A stretch of 64,000 bases of DNA, from the NCBI GenBank assembly GCA_017455065.1, contig JAFTBU010000062.1, positions 62,001 through 126,000 of the forward strand, read 5' to 3'. The DNA is from Bacteroidales bacterium (GTDB lineage: Bacteria; Bacteroidota; Bacteroidia; Bacteroidales; UBA932). The notes beneath the pieces were generated by a model. It was not told the origin of the DNA. It saw nothing but the letters and a program-made list of their open reading frames with translations, and ran no database searches. This document shows, piece by piece, positions 8,739-17,497 of the stretch. The translations under genes were made by a program, and so were the position numbers. The stretch's first letter is position 1. Every line of letters begins with the position of its first letter.

Positions 8739-10220
8739 ATGCACAGAATTATAGCCATAGACCAGAGCACCAGCGCGACCAAAATCATGCTCTTTTCGGA
8801 GCAGCTCGAAATGCTCCGCCGCATAAACAAACCCCACAAGCAGTTCTATCCCCGTCCCGGCTGGGTGGAACACGACGCCATGGAGATCTACGCCAATGTC
8901 GTGGCGGGCATACGCGAGCTCCTGCAGAGCGAAGACCTGCAGGGCGCTTCGTACTCCATCGCCATCACCAACCAGCGCGAGACCGTCGTGGTGTGGGATG
9001 CCGTCAGCGGAGAGCCGGTGGCCAATGCAGTGGTATGGCAATGCCTGCGCGGAAAGGACTTCTGCGACAGTCTCAAGGCCCGCGGCCTTTCGGAGCGGGT
9101 GCAGGAGCTGAGCGGCCTGCTGATCGACCCCTATTTCTCCGCCAGCGGAGCCCGGTGGATACTGGACAATGTGCCCGGCGCCCGTGAGAAGGCCGCGGCC
9201 GGACAGCTCAGGCTCGGCACCATAGACAGCTGGCTCATCTGGAAGCTCACCGGAGGCCGCAGCCATGTCACCGACGTGACCAACGCCAGCCGCACCCTCC
9301 TGCTGAACATCCGCAGCCTCGATTGGGACCCGGAGCTCCTCGGACTTTTCGGCATCCCCGCATCGATGATGCCACGGGTGCTGCCCTGCGACAGTGTCTT
9401 CGGCAGCACGGATGTGGAAGGTTTCCTGCCCGCTCCGGTGGAAATAGCCGGAGTGCTGGGAGACAGCCACGGCGCCCTGGTGGGGCAGATGTGCTTCGAG
9501 CAGGGGCTCGGCAAGGCCACCTACGGCACCGGCTCGAGCGTCATGGTCAATATAGGCAAAGCCTTCAGCAAGGCCCCGCAGGGGCTCGTCACCAGCGTCG
9601 CCTTCGCCGCACTCGGCAGGACCTTCTATGCCTTCGAGGGCAATATCCATTGCACCGGAGCCACATTGAAATGGCTCGAGCAGCAGCTCCGCCTGATAAG
9701 CAGCCCCGCTGAGACGGAGGAGGCCGCCCGGAAAGTGGAAGACAGCGGCGGGGTGTATTTCGTCCCCGCATTCGCAGGACTCGGAGCCCCGTGGTGGGAC
9801 TCTGAAGCCCGCGCTGCTATAGTAGGCATGAGCCTCGCCACCACCAGGGAGCATGTGCTCAGGGCCGCCCTGGAAAGCATCGCCTTCCAGGTGACTGACC
9901 TTGTCTCGGCCATGACCGACCAGGCCGGAGTGAAGCTCAGGGAGCTCCGCGTGGACGGCGGTCCCACCCGCAACGCCGCCCTGATGCAGATGCAGGCTGA
10001 TTTCCTCGGAGCCGCAGTCAACTGCTCCGAAGTCGAAGAGGCCAGCGCCCTGGGAGCGGTGGTCATGAACTTGCTGGCCAGGGGCGTGTACTCAGACTTC
10101 GACACGGTCGCGGCCATGCGCCGCAGCAGCTGGACGCGCAGCCCCCAGATGGATCCCGGCCGGGTCCGCAGCCTGATGGAAGGCTGGCACAAGGCCGTAG
10201 CCATGGTAATGGACAAATAA
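8739..10220 (+). CDS. FGGY-family kinase, glycerol-kinase-like
   Basis: Cytoplasmic ATP-dependent polyol/ketose kinase of 493 residues. A GTG at 8721 is also in frame, but it lies inside the promoter box; ATG 8739 gives the standard start MHRIIAIDQSTS. Glycerol-kinase hallmarks are TNQRET (Arg-Glu contact the polyol), DPYFS (Tyr) and GDSHGALVGQ, where the usual GDQ is GDS. E. coli GlpK uses that Gln to hold glycerol, so the Ser suggests a changed substrate. It is followed 12 bases later by an isomerase, then a transporter and a GH78-like enzyme. I infer that it phosphorylates the ketose made by the isomerase, although plain glycerol kinase remains possible. Confidence 0.87.
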   Translation: MHRIIAIDQSTSATKIMLFSEQLEMLRRINKPHKQFYPRPGWVEHDAMEIYANVVAGIRELLQSEDLQGASYSIAITNQRETVVVWDAVSGEPVANAVVWQCLRGKDFCDSLKARGLSERVQELSGLLIDPYFSASGARWILDNVPGAREKAAAGQLRLGTIDSWLIWKLTGGRSHVTDVTNASRTLLLNIRSLDWDPELLGLFGIPASMMPRVLPCDSVFGSTDVEGFLPAPVEIAGVLGDSHGALVGQMCFEQGLGKATYGTGSSVMVNIGKAFSKAPQGLVTSVAFAALGRTFYAFEGNIHCTGATLKWLEQQLRLISSPAETEEAARKVEDSGGVYFVPAFAGLGAPWWDSEARAAIVGMSLATTREHVLRAALESIAFQVTDLVSAMTDQAGVKLRELRVDGGPTRNAALMQMQADFLGAAVNCSEVEEASALGAVVMNLLARGVYSDFDTVAAMRRSSWTRSPQMDPGRVRSLMEGWHKAVAMVMDK

Positions 10221-10232
10221 AACCACATATAT

Positions 10233-11657
10233 ATGAAAGCTAAAAAACAGTGTTTCGGTATCATCATCGGTACCAGGGCCTACTTCAATTCCGAACTTGC
10301 CAAAGACGTGCGCAAGACCTTGCTCGAAATCATGGACCAGTGCGGCTATGACTATGTCATACTCCCCGAGGATGCCACTCCGACGGGCAGCAGCTCCATC
10401 GAGACCCGCGAGGACGGCCTGAAAGTGGCCGCCCAGTTCAAGGAAAACCGCGAAAGGATAGACGGCATCATCGTCGCCCTGCCCAATTTCGGCTACGAGA
10501 TAGGCATCATCAACGCCATAAACGAGGCCAACCTTGGAGTCCCAGTGCTTGTGCAGGCCTACGACGACTACAATGACAAGGTGGACCTGGACCACCGCAG
10601 GGACGCATTCTGCGGCAAGATCTCCGTCTGCAACAACCTCTACCAGTACGGCATCCCCTTCAGCGACACCACTTTCCATACCTATGACCTCCACGATCCC
10701 CTGGTCAAGGCTGACATAGTGAAGTTTGCAGGCATCTGCCGGGTGGTGAACGGACTCCGCCACTGCCGTCTGGGCCAGATAGGCACCAGACCCCTGGGCT
10801 TCAACACCTGCCGCGCCTCCGAGAAACTCCTGCAGAAATACGGCATCACCGTGGTCCCCGTGGACCTCTCCGAAATACTTTTCAAAGCTGAGAAGATCAC
10901 CGACGACGACCCCAGGTTCGTCGAGAAACTCAAGACCATCCCCGCCTACGCCGCCGTGCCCGAGACCTATCAGGAGAAACTCAAGGTCCAGGCCAAATTC
11001 GGAGTCGCCGTCGAGGAGTGGTGCGACGCCGAGAAGGTGGACGCCGTCGCCATCCAGTGCTGGGACAGCCTCGAGCTGAACTACGGCTGCGCCCCCTGCA
11101 TCACCATGTCCATGCTTTCGGAGAAACTCATCCCCGCCGCCTGCGAGACCGACCTCGCCGGAGCGGTGTCCATGTACGCATTGTCCCTGGCCACCTGCGA
11201 GCCTGCGGCCCTGGCCGACTGGAACAACAACTTCGCCGCCGACCGCAACAAATGCGTCTGCACCCATTGCGGCAACTTCCCCAAGGGCTTCGTGGGCAAT
11301 GACGACATCAAGCTCGGTCCCCTCGGAGTGCTCGGAAGGACTCTCGGCAAGGTGCGCACTTTCGGCGCTGTCTATGCCAAGGTCTCCGAAGGTCCCTTCA
11401 CCTTCTTCCGCATCTCCACTGATGACACCAAGGGCGTCATCAAGGCCTACCTGGGCAAGGGCGAGATAACCTCCGACCCTTACGGGATGGACGGCTGCAT
11501 CGCCGTGACCAAGGTGGACAATCTCCAGAAACTGATGAAACACATCTGCCGCAACGGCTTCGAGCACCATGTGGCCCTCGTCCGCACCGACGCGGTGGAT
11601 ATCGTCAGGGACGCCGTAGAGAACTATCTCGGCTGGGACCTCTATGTACACGAATAA
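10233..11657 (+). CDS. L-fucose/L-arabinose isomerase-like protein
   Basis: Cytoplasmic aldose-ketose isomerase-like enzyme of 474 residues. The N-terminal alpha/beta domains start with GIIIGTRAYFNSELA. A Cys/Asp-rich core (IQCWDSLELNYGCAPC) is followed by the Fuc_isomerase-type C-terminal domain (HCGNFPKGF). The superfamily uses Mn2+ held by Glu, Asp and His. It is shorter than true FucI (about 590 residues), so the substrate is probably not L-fucose itself. Spacing is 12 bases from the kinase and 12 to the MFS gene, clearly one operon. With the GH78-like gene downstream, a deoxysugar released from a glycoside is a reasonable guess. Confidence 0.85.
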   Translation: MKAKKQCFGIIIGTRAYFNSELAKDVRKTLLEIMDQCGYDYVILPEDATPTGSSSIETREDGLKVAAQFKENRERIDGIIVALPNFGYEIGIINAINEANLGVPVLVQAYDDYNDKVDLDHRRDAFCGKISVCNNLYQYGIPFSDTTFHTYDLHDPLVKADIVKFAGICRVVNGLRHCRLGQIGTRPLGFNTCRASEKLLQKYGITVVPVDLSEILFKAEKITDDDPRFVEKLKTIPAYAAVPETYQEKLKVQAKFGVAVEEWCDAEKVDAVAIQCWDSLELNYGCAPCITMSMLSEKLIPAACETDLAGAVSMYALSLATCEPAALADWNNNFAADRNKCVCTHCGNFPKGFVGNDDIKLGPLGVLGRTLGKVRTFGAVYAKVSEGPFTFFRISTDDTKGVIKAYLGKGEITSDPYGMDGCIAVTKVDNLQKLMKHICRNGFEHHVALVRTDAVDIVRDAVENYLGWDLYVHE

Positions 11658-11669
11658 AACTCACTCCAA

Positions 11670-13007
11670 ATGGGCAACAAAGGAAGTCTCAAGAGCACCA
11701 TCACGGTATCGCTCACAAATTATCTCGATGCGGGAGCCATAGTGGCAGGAGCCAGCGGCCTCTCCCTGTGGCAGAAATACCTCGGACTCAGCGAGGGACA
11801 CCTGGGCTGGCTCAACGCCATCTCGGCCAACTGCCTCGGTGCAGCCGTCGGCGCCATCATCGGCGGATTCCTCGCCGACCGCTACGGCCGCAAGACCATC
11901 TACACCTACAACATGCTCATCTACATGGTGGGTGTGCTTTGCATCTGCTGCTCGGTCAATTTCGGAATGCTGCTCGCCGGCTTCCTCATCACCGGAATCT
12001 CCGTCGGAGTGGGCGTGCCCGCTTCCTGGACCTATATCGGGGAGAATTCCGAGGTGCACAACCGCGGCCGCAACATCGCCATCTCCCAGGTGGCCTGGGG
12101 CATAGGCCCCACCGTCATCCTCATACTAGGATGGCTGCTCGCACCGGACGGAGCCCTCTTCCCCTTCGTGGAGAAAGTCGCAGGCCTGTTCCTCGGCGCC
12201 GGAGCCCAGGGTGCAGCCCTCAACGTATTCACTTCGAGGATAGTGTTCGCCTCGCTTTTCATCGTGGCCTTCATAGCCTGGAGGCTCCAGCGCCAGCTGG
12301 ACGAGTCCAAGGAGTGGCTCGAGCACAAAGCCTCCGGGGAGAAGCAGAAGAGTGTCTTCTCTTCCTTCGGCGTGCTCTTCAAGAACAATGTCGCCGTCAA
12401 GACCCTGCTCTTCCTCGCCGGCATGTACCTGTCCTGGAACCTCGTGGCCTCGGTCATGGGCTTCTTCCAGCAGCACATCTATGAGACGGCCGGAGGTCTG
12501 ACCAACGGCCAGGCCAACCTGCTGACCGTAGGCCAGTGGCTGATCATCATTCTCACCACCTACATCTTCTCCACAGTCGTGGACAAGGTCAACCAGAGAT
12601 GGCTCTTCTGCCTGGGCGTCGGTTTCGCCGTGGCAGCCTGGCTGATGGTGGTCACCATAGGCATAAACAGCCTCACCGGACTCATCATATTCACCGTGCT
12701 CTGGGGTCTCCAGGGCGGTATTTCCGTGCAGACCTTCTATGCCCTCTGGGCATCCGAGCTCTTCCCGGCCAAGTTCCGCGCCGCTGCCCAGGGCATCATG
12801 TTCTTCATAGTCCGCGGCCTTTCCGCCGCCTGGGGCCTGGGCTTCACGGGCATCTACGGGGAGAATGGCGAAGGTTTCACCGTGGCCGCATGGATCATGA
12901 TAGGACTGCTGACCGTGTCTCTGCTCATAGGCACCATCCTGACCCCTCAGACCAGGGGCAAGACCCTCGACCAGATCACCAGGGAGCGCTATGGCGAAAA
13001 CTTCTGA
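11670..13007 (+). CDS. MFS sugar-porter-like transporter
   Basis: Twelve-helix inner-membrane secondary transporter of 445 residues. The loop between helices 2 and 3 carries ADRYGRK, the MFS A-motif in its sugar-porter form, and the cytoplasmic tail ends TRGKTLDQITRERYG, common in sugar:H+ symporters. The central loop near residue 210 is charged (EHKASGEKQKS). It sits between the isomerase (12-base gap) and the GH78-like gene, whose ATG lies 17 bases before this stop, implying translational coupling. Because the GH78-like enzyme has no signal peptide, this carrier probably imports an intact small glycoside, but a monosaccharide is possible. Confidence 0.9.
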   Translation: MGNKGSLKSTITVSLTNYLDAGAIVAGASGLSLWQKYLGLSEGHLGWLNAISANCLGAAVGAIIGGFLADRYGRKTIYTYNMLIYMVGVLCICCSVNFGMLLAGFLITGISVGVGVPASWTYIGENSEVHNRGRNIAISQVAWGIGPTVILILGWLLAPDGALFPFVEKVAGLFLGAGAQGAALNVFTSRIVFASLFIVAFIAWRLQRQLDESKEWLEHKASGEKQKSVFSSFGVLFKNNVAVKTLLFLAGMYLSWNLVASVMGFFQQHIYETAGGLTNGQANLLTVGQWLIIILTTYIFSTVVDKVNQRWLFCLGVGFAVAAWLMVVTIGINSLTGLIIFTVLWGLQGGISVQTFYALWASELFPAKFRAAAQGIMFFIVRGLSAAWGLGFTGIYGENGEGFTVAAWIMIGLLTVSLLIGTILTPQTRGKTLDQITRERYGENF

Positions 13008-15048
13008 CAAGGCCCTCTGGATCTGGTATCCGGGAGATTTCGAAATCTGGCTCGGCAACATCTTCAACAACCGCCGCACCGAGCGGGGCGCCATGTTCCC
13101 GCCTTTCTGGAAGCAGGACAGCCATTGGCCCTGCGTGGAGTTCCTGCGCCGGGTGGAGCTCGACCGGCCCGAGACCATACACATCTGGGCCGAAGGCCGC
13201 TTCAGCCTCAAGATAGATGACAAGCTCCAGTTCGGGGAGCCCGCCTCGTACACCCTTCCCGCCGGGAAGCACAGCGTCAGCATAAAAGTATGGAACCAGG
13301 CCACTCCCCCGGCACTTTTCGTACAGTCTGAGAGCCTTCCCACCGATGCGAGGTGGACCGTCACCTACGAGGACAAGATATGGATAGATGAAAACGGCGT
13401 GGCCCACGGCTCCGGTATATACCTGAGGCCCGGAAGCTGGGATTTCGACAGCCCCGAAGCCAGGCCTTCCCTGTTCAGGCTCCCCTGTGAGCCCCGCAAG
13501 GCGGTATCCTGCGAGAATGTGGGGAAGGGAGGCCGCAGCATCCTCGTCGATTTCGGCAAGGAGACTTTCGGCTACCTGGTGCTGCGCGGAGTGAAAGGCC
13601 GCGGCCGGGTGGATGTCTTCTACGGCGAAAGCCGCCCCGAAGCCATGGACAGGGAGTATTGCGAGACCCTTGACCGTTTCGAAGTGGGAGAAGGGGATTT
13701 CACGGCCCCCGACAGCAAGGCCTTCCGCTATGTCATGGTGGACCTGCCCGAAGGCATGGGCGTGGAAGAGATTTCGATGCTCTATGAATATCTGCCCCAG
13801 GACGGCAGCCGGAGCGGCTCTTTCGAATGCTCCGACCCCGAGGTCAACGAGATCTGGAAGGTGGGGGCCTACACCATGGACCTCACCACCAGGGAGTTCA
13901 TGATGGACGGCATCAAGAGGGACCGCTGGACCTGGTCCGGCGACGCCATCCAGTCCTACCTGATGAACTATTACCTCCGCTTCGACTCCGCGGCCGTAAA
14001 GCGCACCATACGCCAGCTCCGCGGCAAAGGCCCGGTGACTTCCCATGTCAACACCATCCTGGACTATACCTTCTACTGGTTCAACTCCATCTACGATTAC
14101 TATCTCTATACGGGCGACATCGAATTCATCCATGAGATGTACCCCAAGATGGAAGAGCTGATGGAATATGTTCTGGGGCGGCTGGACGCCAATTCCTTCG
14201 CCACCGGCTGCAGCGACGACTGGGTGTTCGTGGACTGGGTGGACTTCCCCATGCACAAGAGGGGGTCCCTGTGCTTCGAGCAGCTGCTTTTCATAAAGAG
14301 CCTCGAGACCATGGACATCTGCCGCAAACTGGCCGGAAAAGAAGGCGGCCCGGACTACGGCGGACTCGCCCGCAAGGTGCTCTCAAGGGTCAGGAAGACT
14401 TTCTGGAGCCCCGAGGCGCACGCCTTCATGCACGCGCTCGAGCCTGAGTTGAACCCCCAGGTCACCAAATTCCCCAACATGTTCGCCATACTCTACGGCT
14501 ATGTAGGGAAGAAAAGGCGGCAAGAGATACTCCGCCACGTCATGCACAACCCTGCGGTGCCGGAGATCAACACCCCCTATATGCGTTTCTATGAGCTGGA
14601 AGCCCTGTGCCGCTGCGGCCTGCAGGACGAAGTCATGGAGACCATACGCAGCTATTGGGGCGGAATGCTCAAGGAAGGCGCCACTTCATTCTGGGAGAAG
14701 TACAATCCCGAGATGCACGGAGACGAGCACCTGACTATGTACGGACGTCCCTACGGCAAATCCCTCTGCCATGCCTGGGGAGCCTCCCCCATCTATCTGC
14801 TGGGCAGGTATTCCCTGGGAGTGGAGCCTCTCTCCCCCGGCTACCGCACCTGGCAGGTGAAGCCTTCGAGAGGAGGCCTGGAGTGGATAAAAGGCGATGT
14901 CCCCACGCCCTTCGGCAAGATACATGTGGAGATGGACGGGAGCCATGTCAGCGTCACCGCACCCGAAGGCATAGGTGAAGGAGTCTTGATAGCAGGAGGC
15001 AGGAAGGTGCCGGTGAAGCCCGGAGAGACTACCAGTATTCGGACATAA
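12991..15048 (+). CDS. GH78-like alpha-L-rhamnosidase family protein, cytoplasmic
   Basis: 685-residue protein with a beta-sandwich N-terminal part (1-240), an (alpha/alpha)6 barrel (about 270-600) and a short C-terminal beta domain, as in GH78. No signal peptide is present (MAKTSDKALWIW), so it acts inside the cell. The start is preceded by AGGGAG 4 bases upstream and overlaps the transporter gene. The catalytic motif, usually RDE followed by GWxGD, reads DGIKRDRWTWSGDA: the general-acid Glu position is Arg. This belongs to a Bacteroidetes subgroup annotated as rhamnosidase only by similarity. The activity may differ. Its 3' end overlaps the convergent AsmA-like gene by 20 bases. Confidence 0.82.
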   Translation: MAKTSDKALWIWYPGDFEIWLGNIFNNRRTERGAMFPPFWKQDSHWPCVEFLRRVELDRPETIHIWAEGRFSLKIDDKLQFGEPASYTLPAGKHSVSIKVWNQATPPALFVQSESLPTDARWTVTYEDKIWIDENGVAHGSGIYLRPGSWDFDSPEARPSLFRLPCEPRKAVSCENVGKGGRSILVDFGKETFGYLVLRGVKGRGRVDVFYGESRPEAMDREYCETLDRFEVGEGDFTAPDSKAFRYVMVDLPEGMGVEEISMLYEYLPQDGSRSGSFECSDPEVNEIWKVGAYTMDLTTREFMMDGIKRDRWTWSGDAIQSYLMNYYLRFDSAAVKRTIRQLRGKGPVTSHVNTILDYTFYWFNSIYDYYLYTGDIEFIHEMYPKMEELMEYVLGRLDANSFATGCSDDWVFVDWVDFPMHKRGSLCFEQLLFIKSLETMDICRKLAGKEGGPDYGGLARKVLSRVRKTFWSPEAHAFMHALEPELNPQVTKFPNMFAILYGYVGKKRRQEILRHVMHNPAVPEINTPYMRFYELEALCRCGLQDEVMETIRSYWGGMLKEGATSFWEKYNPEMHGDEHLTMYGRPYGKSLCHAWGASPIYLLGRYSLGVEPLSPGYRTWQVKPSRGGLEWIKGDVPTPFGKIHVEMDGSHVSVTAPEGIGEGVLIAGGRKVPVKPGETTSIRT

Positions 15049-17497
15049 GTTCGTCGAGGATCAGATCGATTTCCTCGTTGGCCTCCTCGTAGCTTTCCTC
15101 GAGGTCCAGGTCCAGGGATATCTGGTCCACCGTGACCTGCTCGTCAAGGGTCAGGTCTTCCATCTCGACCACATACTCTTCCACATCACGCTTCAGGTCC
15201 AGACGGCTGCGGGAGCGTCTCTGCTCTATGAAGGCCTGGTTCACGTCGCGGGTGAACACATTGTACATGGCGGTGACGAGGCTGTTGTGCATCTCGGCCA
15301 CCTCGTCGTGGAAGACAGGGATGTTGACAGTCTTGAACTGGGAGCGGCACAGACGCCACCTCATGTGCTTGAAGTCGGGGCCGCTGAGTTTCACGCCCAG
15401 GCGCAGCAGGAGCGGAGACTTCACCAGGGACACCCTGTAGTCGAAACGATTGTCGAAGCGGTGGGTGCCGCTCAGGCCCACCGAGACATTGCCGGCGGTC
15501 ACGATGAAGGGGAAGACCTCCAGCTCGTTGCCGGAGATGAGGCCTTCGATGTACATGTCCTGGACATAGCCCGTGTCCTTGCCGCGGAACATCAGGAGCC
15601 GGGCCAGCTTGCTGATGGCGCCGACATTCTCTATGGCCAGCCCTGTGCCCTTGACCCTCACTACGCCGTCCACGGAAGGGAGGATGGGGGCCATATTGGT
15701 ATCCAGCCGGGAGATGGCCGCCACTTCGCAGCGCACTTCCCCGAGTATGGATTTCAGCACCGGCATGGTAGTGTCCAGACGGGGGAACATGCGGATAAGG
15801 TTCTCTGAGGTGACGCCCTTCAGGCTCAGGTCTACGCCCGCCTTGATATCTTCCTTGGTGCGGGTCTGGTAGAAGGCGTTGCTGGTCAGGGTGCCGTAGT
15901 CGCTCACTGCCTTGAGGCCGGACACGCGGAAGGTCCTTTCGCTCATCGCCAGGTCGGCGTCGAACTTGCGTATCACATAGTCGAAAAGATCCACCCTGCC
16001 CACATCCATGCTGGCCGTGGCTATCACATTGGCGGGAATCACTATCAAGTCGAAATGGGGCAGCTTGTCCGGTATCTCCAGCTCGTCCGCAGCCAGGGAC
16101 TCGTAATACTCTTCATCCGAAATCTCCAGATGGGTATCCTCTGTCTCCGGGGACTCCTGCGCCTTCTTGATCACTGCGAGCAACTCGTTCACATTCAGCC
16201 TCTTGGACTTGAAATTCAGGTCCACGTCCCAGAAGCCTCTGCCCGTATCGCTGAAGAGCGAGCGGTCGAGTCCGGATACAGAGCCTTCGAGGGAGACACT
16301 GCTGCGGCCGGCGGTGATATCCACGCGGTCCAGGGCGAATTCATTGCGGCTGATACGGGCTCCCAGATGGTCTATGCTGTTTTTCAGGGCGAATTTGGGG
16401 CTGATCACCACCGCCTTGTCCAGGGTGAGGGTGGCGGCGGGATTCCATTTGCGGACCAGATTCACCAGGGCTTCACCCAGATGTATGTCGATATCGGATT
16501 CGCGGAAGGATTCTTCGCTCAGGTAGTCCGGCAGCTGCACTCCGGCAGGCCGCTCTGGCCGGGTGCGCAGAGGCTCCTCGGCTCCACCCTGCAGTACACC
16601 TGTCTGCAGGTCCAGCCCCATCAGGACATAGCGGTTGGGGCCCGAAACGAGGCGGAGTTTTTCTGACAGCAGCCGGGCGTCCACCTTCATGGCAAGGTCC
16701 CTGATGGAACCGTTGAAAGAGAGGTCCAGAGGGCCGTCCGCTTGAATGCCTGAGGCGTCCAGCAGGCGTACCACGCTGCCGGCATCGGCAGCCAGGGTGC
16801 CGTCGAAATCAGCCTTGGGGTCGGCTCCGAGAAGGTCGCTCCCCTCTCCCTTCATACGGAGGTCGAGGCCGCCGGCGCGGACCGCGAGTTCGCGGACCAG
16901 TGCGTCCAGCACATCCTCGGCGCTGTTGACGGCATGGACTTTAAGACTCAGGTCGGCGTTCCTGATCCTGCGGGACCAGTAGATGTGGGTCCTGGAGATC
17001 TCCACGTCCGCATCCAGCATCGGCAGGCCTTTGGAGGATGCCGTATCGGGCTTTTCCGAACCATGGATGATATCCAGGTTGGAAGTCCCGTCACGGTAGT
17101 CCATCTCATACACCCGCACATCTTCGAGGGTCAGCACGGGTATGTCGAAATGCCCGCGCAGGAGCCGGAAGAGATGTGCTTTCAGGTGCAGGTCCCCTAT
17201 GGATGCCAATGTGTCCGCGGCCTCGGAGCGTCCGGGATCGGAGGCTCCGGCTGCCGGGAAACGGTCGTGGGGATAGGTGAGGGAGACCCCCGTCAGCCGG
17301 GCGTCCACATGGGGCAGGAGGGTGAAAGGATTGAGCCTCACCTTGTCCACCCTCAGGGTACCTTCGGTGAAAGCAGGGGTGATCCTGTCCAGCACACGGT
17401 TCCTCAGAGGGGTGTACAATACGATATAGACAGCCAGGACCGCAGTAAGCAGTATTGCGGCCAACACTATTACAGCGATCCTGACTGCATTTTTCAT
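15029..17497 (-). CDS. AsmA-like membrane-anchored protein
   Basis: 822-residue protein of the AsmA/TamB-like superfamily. One N-terminal membrane helix (about 7-29) anchors it in the inner membrane and the rest is periplasmic beta-rich sequence; relatives form bridges that help phospholipids reach the outer membrane. Repeated short AsmA-like segments (VDARLTGVSLTYP, ALDRVDITAGRSSVSLEGSV, RVSGLKAVSDYGTL) are visible. The C-terminal 60 residues are strongly acidic (LDLDLEESYEEANEEID), which is unusual for a periplasmic end. The ATG directly abuts the fumarase stop with no gap, so it is the last gene of the leftward operon. Exact cargo is unknown. Confidence 0.83.
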   Translation of the reverse strand: MKNAVRIAVIVLAAILLTAVLAVYIVLYTPLRNRVLDRITPAFTEGTLRVDKVRLNPFTLLPHVDARLTGVSLTYPHDRFPAAGASDPGRSEAADTLASIGDLHLKAHLFRLLRGHFDIPVLTLEDVRVYEMDYRDGTSNLDIIHGSEKPDTASSKGLPMLDADVEISRTHIYWSRRIRNADLSLKVHAVNSAEDVLDALVRELAVRAGGLDLRMKGEGSDLLGADPKADFDGTLAADAGSVVRLLDASGIQADGPLDLSFNGSIRDLAMKVDARLLSEKLRLVSGPNRYVLMGLDLQTGVLQGGAEEPLRTRPERPAGVQLPDYLSEESFRESDIDIHLGEALVNLVRKWNPAATLTLDKAVVISPKFALKNSIDHLGARISRNEFALDRVDITAGRSSVSLEGSVSGLDRSLFSDTGRGFWDVDLNFKSKRLNVNELLAVIKKAQESPETEDTHLEISDEEYYESLAADELEIPDKLPHFDLIVIPANVIATASMDVGRVDLFDYVIRKFDADLAMSERTFRVSGLKAVSDYGTLTSNAFYQTRTKEDIKAGVDLSLKGVTSENLIRMFPRLDTTMPVLKSILGEVRCEVAAISRLDTNMAPILPSVDGVVRVKGTGLAIENVGAISKLARLLMFRGKDTGYVQDMYIEGLISGNELEVFPFIVTAGNVSVGLSGTHRFDNRFDYRVSLVKSPLLLRLGVKLSGPDFKHMRWRLCRSQFKTVNIPVFHDEVAEMHNSLVTAMYNVFTRDVNQAFIEQRRSRSRLDLKRDVEEYVVEMEDLTLDEQVTVDQISLDLDLEESYEEANEEIDLILDELMSEYW

